A stretch of DNA of 64,000 nucleotides from the NCBI RefSeq assembly GCF_046630445.1, contig NC_092343.1, forward strand, positions 135,029,501 to 135,093,500, written 5' to 3'. How positions within the stretch are numbered: the stretch's first letter is position 1; each line of letters starts with the position of its first letter. The position numbers and the translations under genes were made by a program. This stretch comes from Rutidosis leptorrhynchoides (Eukaryota; Streptophyta; Magnoliopsida; Asterales; Asteraceae). This document shows, piece after piece, positions 37,917 to 53,696 of the stretch. Under the pieces are notes generated by a model that was not told where the DNA came from, made no database searches, and saw nothing but the letters and a program-made list of their open reading frames with translations.

Positions 37917-38498
37917 TTATGCTCGAGGTACAGAATGAGATGTCGAAGCTGGTGATGTGGATGTTATTGTTGGTGGTACTAATGCTGTTGGTGCTAAGGT
38001 TGGTGATGTGACTGGTGTTGGTGATACTGCTGGTGCTTGCAAACTGTGTACCGTGCCCTCTAAAGTTAACACTCGAGCTCAGAGTTCTTTAACTTCTTCT
38101 ACTAATCCTGGTTGGTTATCAGTGTGAGGTAGTGATTGGATATCTTCTCTAGTTCCGTTAATGGTAGTCTCAAGACGAAAAATTCTGGCAAAAAGGGTAT
38201 AAACGGTGTTGCGAATAGGTTCGCCGGTGAGCGGGTCGAGTACTCCAAGGTTAGGTGGTAGATTCGATTCATGATATGGAGTACCTTCTTCCCTTCTCCA
38301 TAGGGTGAGTATATCGCAAACCCACCCCCATTTTCTCCAGTAATCACGGTAGTTGATTGGTTGGTGTGCTCCTGTCACGCTGTCTTCGGAGTCAGAGGAA
38401 CTTGGTCGATTCGTAGAGGCCATCTTACCAGATCTCAAGAAAGGTTTTTGGTAGAAAGAATTTAGTGACAGCAATTGATGGTTGGATGGTATTCTCAA
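37917..38498 (-). pseudogene. Leader ORF of element D (193 codons), one stop
   Basis: This is the first frame after the PBS. Probable start ATG 38423 (MASTNRPSSSDSEDS); an upstream ATG lies at 38498. TGA at 38079-38081 interrupts, in a place where the E copy has Arg, so CGA to TGA. N terminus is Ser/Asp-rich, the middle has Trp-rich RDYWRKWGWVCDILTLWRREE, then a probable coiled coil around the stop (ETTINGTREDIQSL, VEEVKEL) and a Pro/Thr/Ser tail. Element E has a diverged, more broken relative (51137-51675). It occupies the same place as the acidic ORF of A/B. I do not recognise it; it could be a reduced gag. Confidence 0.6.
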
Positions 38499-38614
<116 letters not shown>

Positions 38615-38960
38615 CAGGATCCCTTAAATTAAGGAGAAATTTATGAGAGATATCAGGAAAGGTCTACAGTAACAGATACGCTAAGATATGAATTGTCAGA
38701 TACGCTAAGATATGAATTATCAGATACGCTAAGATATGAATTTATCTATACACTATTCATGCAATCAATGCAGTAATATGTGTCTAGACTAGGAATGATA
38801 AGCAGGTAATTTTCTAAGGATGATAAGTAAATGATTTCCTGACAAAAATGATAAGCAAAACTTTTGACATGCAGACACGGTCGAAGTCCAGAGTCACTAA
38901 TGCCTCCTAACTTCTTATCAGTTAGACACACTAATGCAGACCTGGTTCGCTAAGACCTCT

Positions 38961-38972
38961 GCTCTGATACCA
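38961..38972 (-). other. Primer binding site of element D
   Basis: Minus strand TGGTATCAGAGC, initiator tRNA-Met type, two bases from the 5' LTR. Confidence 0.9.
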
Positions 38973-40077
38973 ACTGTGAAGACCCGTCCTAATCTATCCG
39001 GACGAAGTCCATATTGATTATAAACGATTCACAACAGTTGATTACATCGCGAGGTACTTGACCTCTATATGATACATTTACAAACATTGCATTCGTTTTT
39101 GAAAAGACAATCTTTCATTACATCAAAAAATTGACGGCATGCATACCATTTCATAATACATCTAACTATAATTGACTTAATAATAATCTTGATGAACTCA
39201 ACGACTCGAATGCAACGTCTTTTGAAATATGCCGTGAATGACTCCAAGTAATGTCTCTAATATGAGCTAATGCACAGCGGAAGATTTCTTTCATACCTGA
39301 GAATAAACATGCTTTAAAGTGTCAACCAAAAGGTTGGTGAGTTCATTAGTTTAACACAAATAATCATTTCATAATTTTAATAGACCACAAGATTTCATAT
39401 TTCCATTTCTCATAAACATACGTCCCATGCATAGAGACAAAAATATCATTCATATGGATTGAACACCTGGTAACCGACATTCATAATATGCATATAAGAA
39501 TATCCCCATCATTCCGGGATCCTCCTTCGGACATGATATAAATTTCGAAGTACTAAATCATCCGGTACTTTGGATGGGCTTGTTGGGCCCGATAGATCTA
39601 TCTTTAGAGTTAGCGTCAATTAGGGTTTCTGTTCCCTAATTCTTAGATTACCAGACTAAATAGGGTGATATTCGATTCGATAATCCAATCATAGAATGTA
39701 GTTTCGATTACTTGTGTCTATCTCCTAAAACATTTATAAAAGCAGCGCATGTATTCTCAGTCCCAAAAATATATATTGCAGAAGCATTTAAAAAGGGATT
39801 AATGAAACTCACGCATATAAATATTGTAAAACAGTTAATAAAGCATTTGCATGTATTCTCAGCCCAAAATGTAATGAGTAAAAGGGAATCAAATAAACTC
39901 ACAGTACTGTATTTTGTAGTAAAAATACATATGACGACATTGAACAATGCAGGGTTGGCCTCGGATTCACGAACCTATATCATTTATATATTTATTAACA
40001 CATATAATTGTAATCGAACAAATTGATACATTCCATCTTAATTTATATATTAATATTAATATATATTATTTTAATTG

Positions 40078-40184
<107 letters not shown>

Positions 40185-40234
40185 TATATACTTTTTATAC
40201 ATGTTCTATATAAGTATTTATTTGATAAAATAAT

Positions 40235-40267
<33 letters not shown>

Positions 40268-40554
40268 CATGTTTATGATAAAAAATAATAATGATAATAG
40301 TATTATTAATGATAAGTAAAAATAATAGTTTTGATAAAAATGATAATTATTAATAATAAAAATGATAGTTTTAAAATGATAATTTTAATAGTCATGATAG
40401 TAATAATATTTATATTCATAATGATAATAATGTTAATGGAATAATAATACTTATCTTAATAATAATAATGACATGATAATATTAATCATAATAATAATAG
40501 TAACAATAAAACTACCTTAGAGCAACAAGTTCCCAAAAACAAATGCCACAGCCT

Positions 40555-40608
40555 GGGTTCGAACCCGTGACCTCTTGTTAATCAAACACACAATCAACCA
40601 CTCTACCA
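40555..40608 (-). other. tRNA-like block with Pol III A and B boxes in 5' LTR of D
   Basis: A box TGGTAGAGTGG at 40608-40598 and B box inside GGGTTCGAACCC at 40555-40566, the same as in the 3' copy. It lies downstream of the TATA candidate, so it would be within the transcript. Confidence 0.65.
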
Positions 40609-41478
40609 TTCGGTTATTTTTGAGTTAATCCCATACTTAATTAATTTAACTTATTGTTCCGTCATCTTCATCTACCATTCATTATAATCTTCATCACCGA
40701 TCCATCTATTATTCCTATACATCATCATCTTTGCTTACACTATCCATCATCATTGCTCGTAACCACTTGTATATCATTATTGTGATCAAAACATAACTGT
40801 ATTCATCATTATTCTCGTTACTCTAATGCAGCGTATTATTATGGTAATGTTTTAATACCTCAACCGAAATAGAATAGAAATAGAACTCAGATTGCAATAA
40901 CATAAATCAGGTGGGGTTTCTTTATTGAACTAAAACATGTTTTAAAAAGAGTTAACGATGGGTTTGTGGGTGCTGTTGTTCGACTAGGAATTCCAACGAC
41001 GATTGCATCATTAACTTATTATCCTCCTACATCTCGATCATCAATTCAATTTTTCTTACGTCCATAACGATTATTAATATAGTTTGAAACAAGTGATTGA
41101 GCTGCTAACGAACCAGGAAATAAACTGATGGGTTTTGCAGCTATGGCCCAAGTTACCATAAAAAGATTTACGGCCCACTAAATAATCTTAATATTAATTC
41201 GGCCCAAGTAAAAATACTAGCCCAACATATTAAGTAATACCATCTCATAAACCCAACAGGATTACAAGGCTGAGTCACGGCCAAGTTTAAAGGAATACTT
41301 CGGTGTCCAGATAACCCCAATCATGAGTCGACAAAAAAAAATCAGGAACTATTCAAAATTGGAAGTGGGGCTTAGGGTTTGTCGGCCATTAGAAAAAGAA
41401 AAAAAATGGAAGGAAGGAATAAAGAATAGGAGTGAATGTGTACACCTCTTTCACTGTTTCCTTTATCATTATGTTGAG

Positions 41479-41488
41479 CTTATATAAC
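41479..41488 (-). promoter_or_regulatory. Candidate TATA box in 5' LTR of D
   Basis: Minus strand TTATATAAGC, followed downstream by a pyrimidine-rich leader-like stretch. The 3' copy is at 32957-32966. Confidence 0.4.
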
Positions 41489-42484
41489 GTATTCCTCTTC
41501 CTGCTATAAAACTTTTATCATCTTCATAATCTTATGATTATCATAGTATAGTGTTAATATAGGAAATAGGTACGTTGCAGGTGTACGAGCAGTAGCAGAA
41601 ATCATGATGATGGTGGCTGTGTTGGTCGTCAGACACGAACTTGAAGACAGTGAATAGGTACGTGAACAAAACAGAAATAAATATAGCGTAGTAGCGGTTT
41701 ATATGTGGTGGTGTTTCATCGTCTATGCAAAGGTGATCTAAGGTTGAGTACGTCCTACAACAGAATTCGAAACAATCTAGTTCGAGCAGCAGTTTGTTTA
41801 GGATGATTGTGTGGTTGTTTTGGTTATCGATGGGGTTGGATGTATAGTGATTATAATTGTGGTTTAAGAAGAAGAACACGAGTAATGGAAGAAAACAATC
41901 GGTTATTGATGATCGATGGTTGTAACTCATACGACAAAAATATATAAGGGTGAAGTGGTTCGATGGTGGTCGATATGGTGTTAATAGAAGAATGCAGTAT
42001 TGATTGATTACTCGATCGTTTTATTGCCAAAAGAAAAAAAAAGTCGACAGGCTTCAATCTAAAACAGTAGAAGATTGGAATAAAAAAAATCAAAGCTTGA
42101 AATTGATATGTAACATAGTTGGATTCTTCCTGCCCTTGGATTCGTTTTATAAAAGTCTAGAGATAATAACAAAATTGATGACAGTATGGAAGATATGCAG
42201 AACTGATTCTGATTCTAATATATGCATATATGATTTGAATTTTTTTATTCAAAGGATATATTAATAATTACTAATTATAATTATATTAATAAAATTATAA
42301 ATACTAATAATAATAATAATAATAAAAGTAGTATCACTAATTTTATTAACAATAAAAATAATAACTAACAATGATACTATTAAGATACTAATAATCATAT
42401 TAGTGTTAATTAGTAAGTTTAATAATAAGAATGATAACAATAATATTATCTATTTTACTAATAATAATATTAATATTATTAATG

Positions 42485-42572
<88 letters not shown>

Positions 42573-42883
42573 TAATAATTCTTACATATCAAATTTCATA
42601 TTTATGTATTATATATATTATATAATAACAATAATAACACTCATGCTAATATTCATATTTACACATTTTATATACATATTACATTTATCTATATATATAT
42701 CTATACATATTTATTTACAATAATTTGTTCGTGAATCGTCGGTAACGGTCAAAGGTTAAATATATTCATATAAACAGTTCGAGAACTATTGAGACTCTAC
42801 AATACAGACTTTGCTTATCATGTTGAAATCATATAAAGATTAGGTTTAAATTTGGTCAGAGATATCCAGGTCGTCACAAGTTA

Positions 42884-44210
42884 TCCAATTAATAGACTTT
42901 TCTAATTTTGCCCACGTTTTGAATAGCCAAAAGATGCAGCAGAGGGGCAGGATTCGTTTGTTCTCAATATAATTGAGTACTGTTTGGCTCCAATAACCCG
43001 GTCCACGTACAAATCCAACTATTACTACGAACCAGAAAATTTTGATGTCTATCAATTTAACCACTTAAAATAAATTTTCGTAATTTAAAGAAATATTAGA
43101 TAAGAAGTAGAATAAAAATCTATGTCCTAAAACTAGAATGGCGAGAAATAAGAAAGAAAAAGAGCGCGTCGAAAAAGGTCGAAAAGAAAAGGATTGAAAA
43201 ATAAAAGGCGTCGAAAAATAAGAAAGAAAAAGAGAGACTTATAAAACTTTAAAACACTCGACTAACCCAACCTTATTACTATCACTAACTTAAAATTAAA
43301 ATTGCAAATTGAGATTACTAATTGGAGTGATAATTGATACATAGGTAAAAGGCGTCGAAAAATAAAAATAAGAAAGTAGCACGTTGAATGGCGTCGCAAA
43401 ATTCTAAAGCACCTAAATCTTAGTCTAAGGAATAAGCACTTAAGGGATTTTACGGCAAGGCCTAAAAATCTAGAAATAAAAATAACTATGGAAAAAACTA
43501 TATTAAAACTAAGTACGAACGAAAAATACAAAAATTACGCTAAAACGAATAAAAAGATACAAAATATAAAAATATACTAAAAGTTGTAAAAAGTACAATT
43601 TTTATAAAAATATTATTTTTATATTATTTATTAAAAGCATTAAGTTTATATAACTTAATTAACCTAATTAAAGCTAAATAATACAAAATAATAAAATTAA
43701 AACTTAAATATTATAATAATACAACCCTAATTAGGGTTTGATTAATAATAATAATAATTACTCCGTATTTAATGCTGTACGAGAATCAATTAGGGCGTGT
43801 CAGACACTCTCATGCGATCGCATGAGAAACTACCTTCAGACTCATGCGATCGCATGAGCTTGAATTTTGGGCCAGGTTACGGGCTGTAACAGTACCGGGC
43901 TCGAGTTTTTATTTATAAATTTTTTTTATGCTGTTTTGATTTTTCTGTTTTAAATAAATACAAAATATTTAAATAAAATTTATATTTTTACAAACTTAAA
44001 AATAAAAATAAAGAAACTTTATAAAACTTATATATTTAACAAACTCTTAAAAATATTTATATTTTTGTTTTTCTTTTTATATTTTCGAATATTTAAAACG
44101 TATTTTTACAAAAGCGTAATTTTTTTAAATTTTTTTTATGAAAGTAAACTAAAAATTAAAAATCTTTTTTTTTATATTAGAGTTGCGCTTCCGGCTTTTA
44201 AGCTAGATTT
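42884..44210 (-). other. Leader region of element C, upstream of the D insertion
   Basis: No coding region is supported. It has repeated GGCGTCGAAAAATAA-type units (about 43140-43390) and a palindrome pair at 43811-43856. Element D separates it from the gag ATG at 30496. Confidence 0.6.
43811..43856. promoter_or_regulatory. Paired 14-bp palindrome in leader of C
   Basis: CATGCGATCGCATG at 43811-43824 and 43843-43856, again 32 bp start to start, about 350 bp downstream of the PBS in element sense. Confidence 0.7.
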
Positions 44211-44230
44211 GATCCCCGGCAGCGGCGCCA
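44211..44230 (-). other. Primer binding site of element C (tRNA-Asp type)
   Basis: Minus strand TGGCGCCGCTGCCGGGGATC, eight bases from the LTR, fits the 3' end of plant tRNA-Asp, the primer usual for Athila elements. Confidence 0.85.
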
Positions 44231-44238
44231 AAAATACT

Positions 44239-46327
<2,089 letters not shown>

Positions 46328-46332
46328 ATATC
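46328..46332. repeat. Target site duplication ATATC, right flank of element C
   Basis: Second copy of the duplication at 16952-16956. Confidence 0.93.
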
Positions 46333-46386
46333 ATAAAGCATAAGCACACTATATTACATATATTACACCACACGAATACAACTATC

Positions 46387-46986
46387 TTATTCTGACTTGC
46401 TCATTTCTTCTTCTTCAGTTTTGGTTTGTTTTGCCAAGTTTCTAGGGATATATGATGTTCCCCTAATACGAGCCGTCGTTTTCCACATTGGTTTAGAAAA
46501 ACCTGGTGGTTTAGAGGTTCCCGGGTTATTGTCACAACTTAAGAAATACGGGTGTTGACGATACATATAAAGTTCATCAGGGTTGGAATTAGATTTCTCT
46601 ATTTTTATGCCCTTTCCCTTATTATTTTCTTTTGCCTTTTTAAATTCAGTTGGGGTAATTTCTCTAACATCATCGGAATTCTCGTCGGAATCCGATTCAT
46701 CGGAGAATTGGTAATCCTCCCAATATTTTGCTTCCTTGGAGGAAACATCATTGACCATAACTAACCTTGGTCGGTTGGTTGAGGATTTTCTTTTACTTAA
46801 CTGTTTTATTATTTCCCCCACCGGTTCTATTTCCTCCTCCGGTTCCTCCTCTTCCGGTTCTGATTCTTCTTCAGGTTCTGATTCTTCTTCTGGTTCCTCT
46901 TCGGGAACTTGTGAATCAGTCCAATATATATTCGACTCTTCGTTATTATTAGGTGAGTCAATGAGATTTGTGCTAGAGGTAGACAT
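46387..46986 (-). CDS. Intact acidic leader ORF of element B (199 aa)
   Basis: A complete frame from ATG (MSTSSTNLIDSP) to stop, starting about 195 bp after the PBS. Pro/Glu repeats (EEPEEESEPEEE), a basic KRKSS patch, a second acidic stretch (SDESDSDENSDD) and a Lys-rich, Pro-containing tail (SKPPGFSKPMW). It aligns along its whole length with the broken copy in A, with a shorter Glu repeat. No known domain. Element C now separates it by 29 kb from the F-box gene that once followed. A disordered, charged protein is the most that can be said. Confidence 0.7.
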   Translation of the reverse strand: MSTSSTNLIDSPNNNEESNIYWTDSQVPEEEPEEESEPEEESEPEEEEPEEEIEPVGEIIKQLSKRKSSTNRPRLVMVNDVSSKEAKYWEDYQFSDESDSDENSDDVREITPTEFKKAKENNKGKGIKIEKSNSNPDELYMYRQHPYFLSCDNNPGTSKPPGFSKPMWKTTARIRGTSYIPRNLAKQTKTEEEEMSKSE

Positions 46987-47181
46987 CTATCACACAATAT
47001 CAAACATGTTAAGAGATTAATATATCACATAATATATACATGTTAATAATATATAGTTTCCAACAAAAATGTTAAGCAATCATTTTTAAAGAAAACACGG
47101 TCGAAGTCCAGACTCACTAATGCATCCTAACAAACTCGATAAGACACACTAATTTAAATTTTCTGGTTCTCTAAGACCAAC

Positions 47182-47193
47182 GCTCGGATACCA
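47182..47193 (-). other. Primer binding site of element B
   Basis: Minus strand TGGTATCCGAGC, one mismatch to the iMet-type site of A, two bases from the LTR. Confidence 0.85.
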
Positions 47194-47195
47194 AC

Positions 47196-50100
47196 TGAAA
47201 TGTCCCGTTCTTATTGATTAAAAACGTTCCATATTAATTGATTTCGTTGCGAGGTTTTGACCTCTATATGAGACGTTTTTCAAAGACTGCATTCATTTTT
47301 AAAACAAACTATAACCTTTATTTCATAAATAAAGGTTTAAAAAGCTTTACGTAGATTATCAAATAATGATAATCTAAAATGTCCTGTTTACACACGACCA
47401 TTACATAATGGTTTACAATACAAATATGTTACATCGAAATCAGTTTCTTGAATGCAGTTTTTACACAATATCATACAAACATGGACTCCAAATCTTGTCC
47501 TTATTTTAGTATGCAACAGCGGAAGCTCTTAGTATTCACCTGAGAATAAACATGCTTTAAACGTCAACAAAAATGTTGGTGAGTTATAGGTTTAACCTAT
47601 ATATATCAAATCGTAACAATAGACCACAAGATTTCATATTTCAATACACATCCCATACATAGAGATAAAAATCATTCATATGGTGAACACCTGGTAACCG
47701 ACATTAACAAGATGCATATATAAGAATATCCCCATCATTTCGGGACACCCTTCGGATATGATATAAATTTCGAAGTACTAAAGCATCCGGTACTTTGGAT
47801 GGGGTTTATTAGGCCCAATAGATCTATCTTTAGGATTCGCGTCAATTAGGGTGTCTGTTCCGTAATTCTTAGATTACCAGACTTAATAAAAAGGGGCATA
47901 TTCGATTTCGATAATTCAACCATAGAATGTAGTTTCACGTACTTGTGTCTATTTTGTAAATCATTTATAAAACCTGCATGTATTCTCATCCCAAAAATAT
48001 TCGATTTTAAAAGTGGGACTATAACTCACTTTCACAGATTTTTACTTCGTCGGGAAGTAAGACTTGGCCACTGGTCGATTCACGAACCTATAACAAATAT
48101 GTACATATATATCAAAGTATGTTCAAAATATATTTACAACACTTTTAATACATTTTGATGTTTTAAGTTCATTAAGTCAGCTGTCCTCGTTAGTAACCTA
48201 CAACTAGTTGTCCAAAGTTAGATGTACAGAAAAAAAATTGATATATATTATCTTGAATCAATCCACGACCCAGTGTATACATATCTCAGTATTGATCACA
48301 ACTCAAACTATATATATTTTGGAATCAACCTCAATCCTGTATAGCTAACTCCAACATTCACATATAGAGTGTCTATGGTTGTTCCGAAATATATATAGAT
48401 GTGTCGACATGATAGGTCGAAACATTGTATACATGTCTATGGTATCTCAAGATTACATAATATACAATACAAGTTGATTAAGTTATGGTTGGAATAGATT
48501 TGTTACCAATTTTCACGTAGCTAAAATGAGAAAAATTATCCAATCTTGTTTTACCCATAACTTCTTCATTTTAAATCCGTTTTGAGTGAATCAATTTGCT
48601 ATGGTTTCATATTGAACTCTAATTTAAGAATCTAAACAGAAAATTATAGGTTTATAGTCGGAAAATTAAGTTACATGTCAATTACTAAAGAGGTAGTCAT
48701 TTCCGTCGAAAAAACGACATCTTGATGACTATTTTGGAAAACTTACTTTCACTTTGAGTTTAACCATGATTTTTGGATATAGTTTCATGTTCATAAGAAA
48801 AATCATTTTACCAGAAGTATAGCTTTTAAATCAAAGTTTTTCATAGTTTTTAATTATCCAAACCAAAACAACCCTCGGTTGTAACTACGACGGCGTAAAT
48901 CCGGTTTTATGGTGTTTATCGTGTTTTAAATCATTAAGTTAGCATATCATATAGATATAGATCATGTGTATAGTTGATTTTAAAAATGTAGTTAGAAGGA
49001 TTAACTTTATTTGCGAACAAGTTTAGAATTAACTAAACTATGTTCTAGTGATTACTAGTTTACCACTTCGAATATGATAGCTTTTTATGTATGAATCAAA
49101 TGATGTTATGAACATCATTACTACCTTAAGTTCCTTGGATAAACCTACTGGAAAAGAGAAAAATGGATCTAGCTTCAACGGATCCTTGGATGGCTCGAAG
49201 TTCTTAAAGCAGAATCATGACACGAAAACAAGTTCAAGTAAGATCATCACTTGAAATAAGATTGTTATAGTTATAGAAATTGAATAAAAGTTTGAATATG
49301 ATTATTACATTGTATTAGAATGATAACCTACTGTAATAAATAAAGATTTCTTGAGGTTGGATGATCACCTTACAAGATTGGAAGTGAGCTAGCAAACTTG
49401 AAAGTATTCTTGATTTTATGTTACTAGAACTTGTAGAATTTATGAAGAACACTTAGAACTTGAAGATAGAACTTGAGAGAGATCAATTAGATGAAGAAAA
49501 TTGAAGAATTAAAGTGTTGGTAGGTGTTTTTGGTCATTGGTGTATGGATTAGATATAAAGGATATGTAATTTTGTTTTCATGTAAATAAGTCATGAATGA
49601 TTACTCATATTTTTTTAATTTTATGAGATATTTCATGCTAGTTGCCAAATGATGGTTCCCACATGTGTTAGGTGACTCACATGGGCTGCTAAGAGCTGAT
49701 CATTGGAGTGTATATACCAATAGTACATACATCTAAAAGCTGTGTATTGTACGAGTACGAGTACGAGTACGGGTGCATACGAGGAGAATTGTTGATGAAA
49801 CTGAACGAGGATGTAATTGTAAGCATTTTTGTTAAGTAGAAGTATTTTGATAAGTGTCTTGAAGTCTTTCAAAAGTGTATGAATACATATTAAAACACTA
49901 CATGTATATACATTTTAACTGAGTCGTTAAGTCATCGTTAGTCGTTACATGCAAATGTTGTTTTGAAACCTTTAGGTTAACGATCTTGTTAAATGTTGTT
50001 AACCCATTGTTTATTATATCAAATGAGATATTAAATTGTTATATTATCATGATATTATGATATATGAATATCTCTTAATATGATATATATATACATTAAA

Positions 50101-50468
50101 TGTCGTTACAGCGATATTCGTTACATATATGTCTCGTTTCAAAATCATTAAGTTAGTAGTCTTGTTTTTACATATGTAGTTCATTGTTAATATACTTAAT
50201 GATATGTTTACTTATCATAATATCATGTTAACTATATATATATATATATATATATCCATATATATTTCATCATATAGTTTTTACAAGTTTTAACGTTCGT
50301 GAATCACCGGTCAACTTGGGTGGTCAATTGTCTATATGAAACCTATTTCAATTAATCATGTCTTAACAAGTTTGATAGCTTAACATGTTGGAAACACTTA
50401 ATCATGTAAATAATAATTTCATTTAATATATATATATATATAAACATGGAAAAGTTCGGGTCACTACA
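47196..50468 (-). repeat. 5' LTR of element B (3273 bp)
   Basis: The reverse complement aligns over its length with the LTR of A but with clearly more differences than the two A LTRs show, including divergent blocks near 49100-49850. Minus-strand ends are TGTAGTGACCCG and GGGACATTTCA. Candidate TATA at 49711-49716. An unusual short (CGAGTA)n-like repeat lies at about 49750-49775. The flanking base pairs 50469-50473 (ATAAT) should be the target duplication. Confidence 0.92.
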
Positions 50469-51136
50469 ATAATCAATATTTTAATTCATTTTAATTGTCC
50501 ACTGTTGGTAGTCCTCAGTTGATTAGTCCACAGTTAGCTAGGAACAGTTAGCTAGGATTTTGTTAGCGTGGATTCTTAACAAAATTTCTCATAGTTAATT
50601 TGTTTGTTTCTAATAAATTTTATTCCGTCAAATTTTTTCTTCATTATGCCACTTGTTGGAGTCTGATAGGTCAAAATCCAAATATGAAATTTGAACTTGG
50701 ATGAAAATAGTTGTTCTTTGGTGAACGGATACGTATATGTGTGAATTTGAGTAGTGTTATTAATGACTGCTGAATCTGAATTAAAGAATGTACAGTGTAA
50801 CTTATTAATGTGAAATTTAAATATTCCTCGGGTATTACCTACCCGTTAAAATATTTTCACCATTAACAGTTTGTACGAAAGAATTTTTAATCACAATCTT
50901 TATGAAAATATATGTACATATATATTTTCTTCATATGTAATCATGGATTGAATGAGTTAATATGATATTAAACTCATATGATTCTCGATTTGAGCTAGAA
51001 TAAGTAATCTCTAAAACTATTAGAAATCACATATTCTTCGCAGAATACAAATGAAGTTATGGATCAATACTTCATCGTTAATTATTAGGATCCACATATT
51101 CTTCACAAAATATTAATGAAGTTATGGTTCAATACT

Positions 51137-51675
51137 TCATTGTTGGTTGCTGTTGGTACTTCTTGGTATCCATGGTGCGTATGATGTTGATGTTCGTGGG
51201 GCAGATTGTGATGTTGAGGCTTGGAATGCGGATGTTGTTGTTGGTGGTACTGTTGATGCCGGTAATGTTGCTGAAGCTGGTACATTTTGCACCATAGTTT
51301 TCCAGGCTACAACTCGAGTGCGAAGCTCGTTCACTTCTTCTATTATTCCGAGATGATTGTCGGTCGGAACAAGCGGATGAATAAGGTTTTGAATTTGAGA
51401 TAGTATATAATCATTGCGAGATATTCAGGAAATGAGGGTGAAATTGGTGTTTCGGATTGGTTCACCGGTGAGTTCTTCAAGTTCTTCACCAAGAGGGAAA
51501 TTTGGTTGATGAAAGGATCGCCTTCTTCTCGTCTCCATTGATTTGGTTGACTACGAACTCATCAGATGAATTGGGGATGGCTGATTGATTGAGTCATTCT
51601 GGTCACACTGCTTTCGGAGCTTGAGTGGAATTCCATATCGGAATCCGAGAGACTTGAACTAGTGGTGAGTTCCAT
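51137..51675 (-). pseudogene. Broken leader ORF of element E
   Basis: ATG at 51675 (MELTTSSSLSDSD) starts a frame that soon meets stops and shifts. Segments matching the D ORF appear in order: a Ser/Asp-rich start, LTGEPIRNT, a TDNHLG...IEEVNELRTRV coiled stretch, and a Pro/Thr/Ser/Ala tail ending at 51137. It is useful as the second witness that the D ORF is a real gene. Confidence 0.55.
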
Positions 51676-52110
51676 TGCGTACGATTGAATAAAGGATTTT
51701 TTGATATGAAATGATTTTCGAATATCGGATGATATTCTAATTACATAGAATACCTATACATAGTACAGAAGATCCCGTAGATTACGAAGGAATTTACAGA
51801 ATATGTCAGGCAAAGTTTACAGTAACAGATACGCTAAGATATAGATTAGCAGATATGCTAAGATATGAATTTTTTTTTGTCTATACACTATTCATGCAGT
51901 CAATGCAGTAAGATGTGTTTAGATTAAAAATGGTAAGCAGTTAATTTTTGACAAAAATGATAAGCAAAACTTTTGACATGTAGAACAGGTTCAAATCCAG
52001 ACTTACTAATATAACCTAAAAACTACTAGGTCAAAGTCCAGACTTCACTAATGCATCCTAACAACTCCTAGTTAGACACACTAATGTCGACCTGGTTCGC
52101 TACGACCACC

Positions 52111-52360
52111 GCTCTGATACCACCTGAAATACAGTTGGGGACAACCACCGTCCCACCCAGTGCCTTCCCAGCTAACCGCCTGGTGACCACTGAGTGTACC
52201 TCAGATACTGATTTTAGGGCCTGCCTCTCGGCTACTGCCAACCCTCGTAAGGGATCGCAAGGAGTAAGATCCAATGCTTCGTCACAGGTAACACTGTGAG
52301 AACCTCCTTTACGACTAACCCGCCACGCATGGACGGCGTTATACCAGCTCCGATACCACC
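52111..52360 (-). other. Two primer-binding-site-like sequences flanking a 236-bp GC-richer segment
   Basis: Minus strand: TGGTATCGGAGC (52358-52347) next to the LTR, and TGGTATCAGAGC (52122-52111) 236 bp further on. Both are preceded by TTTCAGG, so the segment 52125-52360 begins and ends like an LTR/leader junction. The sequence between is unlike its AT-rich neighbours. Confidence 0.6.
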
Positions 52361-53582
52361 TGAAATGCCCCGACCAAATCCATATGGACGAGAACATTAC
52401 ATTTGATTACATCGCGAGTTATTTGACCTCTATATGATACATTTTACAAACATTACATTCGTTTTTAAAAGACAAACTTTCATTTCATCGAAAGTTGACA
52501 AGTATGCATACCATTTCATAATATCCAAACTATAAATGACCTAATCCGTCATTTACTTAATAATAATCTCTAATGAACTTCAACGACTTGAATGCAACGT
52601 CTTTTGAAATATGTCATGAATGACTCCAAGTAATATCTTTAAAATGAGCTAATGCATAGCGGAAGATTTCTTTCAAACCTGAGAATAAACATGCTTTAAA
52701 GTGTCAACCAAAAGGTTGGTGAGTTCATTAGTTTATAGTAATCATTTCATGTTCATCATTTTAATAGACCACAAGATTTTCATATATTATAAAACGTGCA
52801 GAAGTCCCATTCCAACTGCACAAGAAAAATATCATTCATATGAAGAACACCTGGTGAGGATTCCAAAATATAATAGTAACCATCTGTGCCGGTCTTTCAT
52901 CCCACAGCTGAATACATGTATATAAAATATAGGACAACCGGTGCCAAAATACAAAACCATTCATTCAACTCGGGAGCTCATTCGCTCTAACTGAAATAAA
53001 CCAGTGATAATACGTGCCATAATAATCAATCCCAACCCCAGATAATTCTATCATAGAATGCATTTAAGGTACTTGTGTCGATTGCGTCAAAAATTTATAA
53101 AAGCGCATGTATTCTCAGTCCCAAAAATATATATTGCAAAAGTATTTAAAAAGGGAGCAAATGAAACTCCCCTAATGCATTTTGTAGTAAAAATACATAT
53201 GACGACATTGAACAATTACAGGGTTGGCCTCGGATTCACGAACCTATATCAATTATATATATTAAAATATATATAGAATATATAATGGTATTCGACTCAG
53301 TTTATATATATTAATTATATAATATATTACTAATTTATAATCGTAATGTATTTATTATTTCAGATGTTAAATATATCTATATATGTTATTTTAATATTAA
53401 AATAGTAAATTAGACATACTTATGATATACGTAGTAACTATATTTTTATATAAATATTTTTTATTTGCTAAAATAAGAATTATGATAATACTAAAATAAT
53501 AATAGTAATACTAATAATTAACTTTAATAATGATATATATAATAATAATTTTGGTAATAACATTAGTCAGTTTATTTGTAGT

Positions 53583-53696
<114 letters not shown>

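Noticed and set aside
46736..47020. Ser/Gly-repeat ORFs on the + strand over the acidic leader ORF (also 3051-3335)
   Set aside because: They are antisense shadows of the Glu/Pro repeat.
52068..52397. 109-aa ORF over the double primer binding site
   Set aside because: It overlaps the LTR, both PBSs and the leader; no conserved domain, so probably chance in a GC-richer segment.
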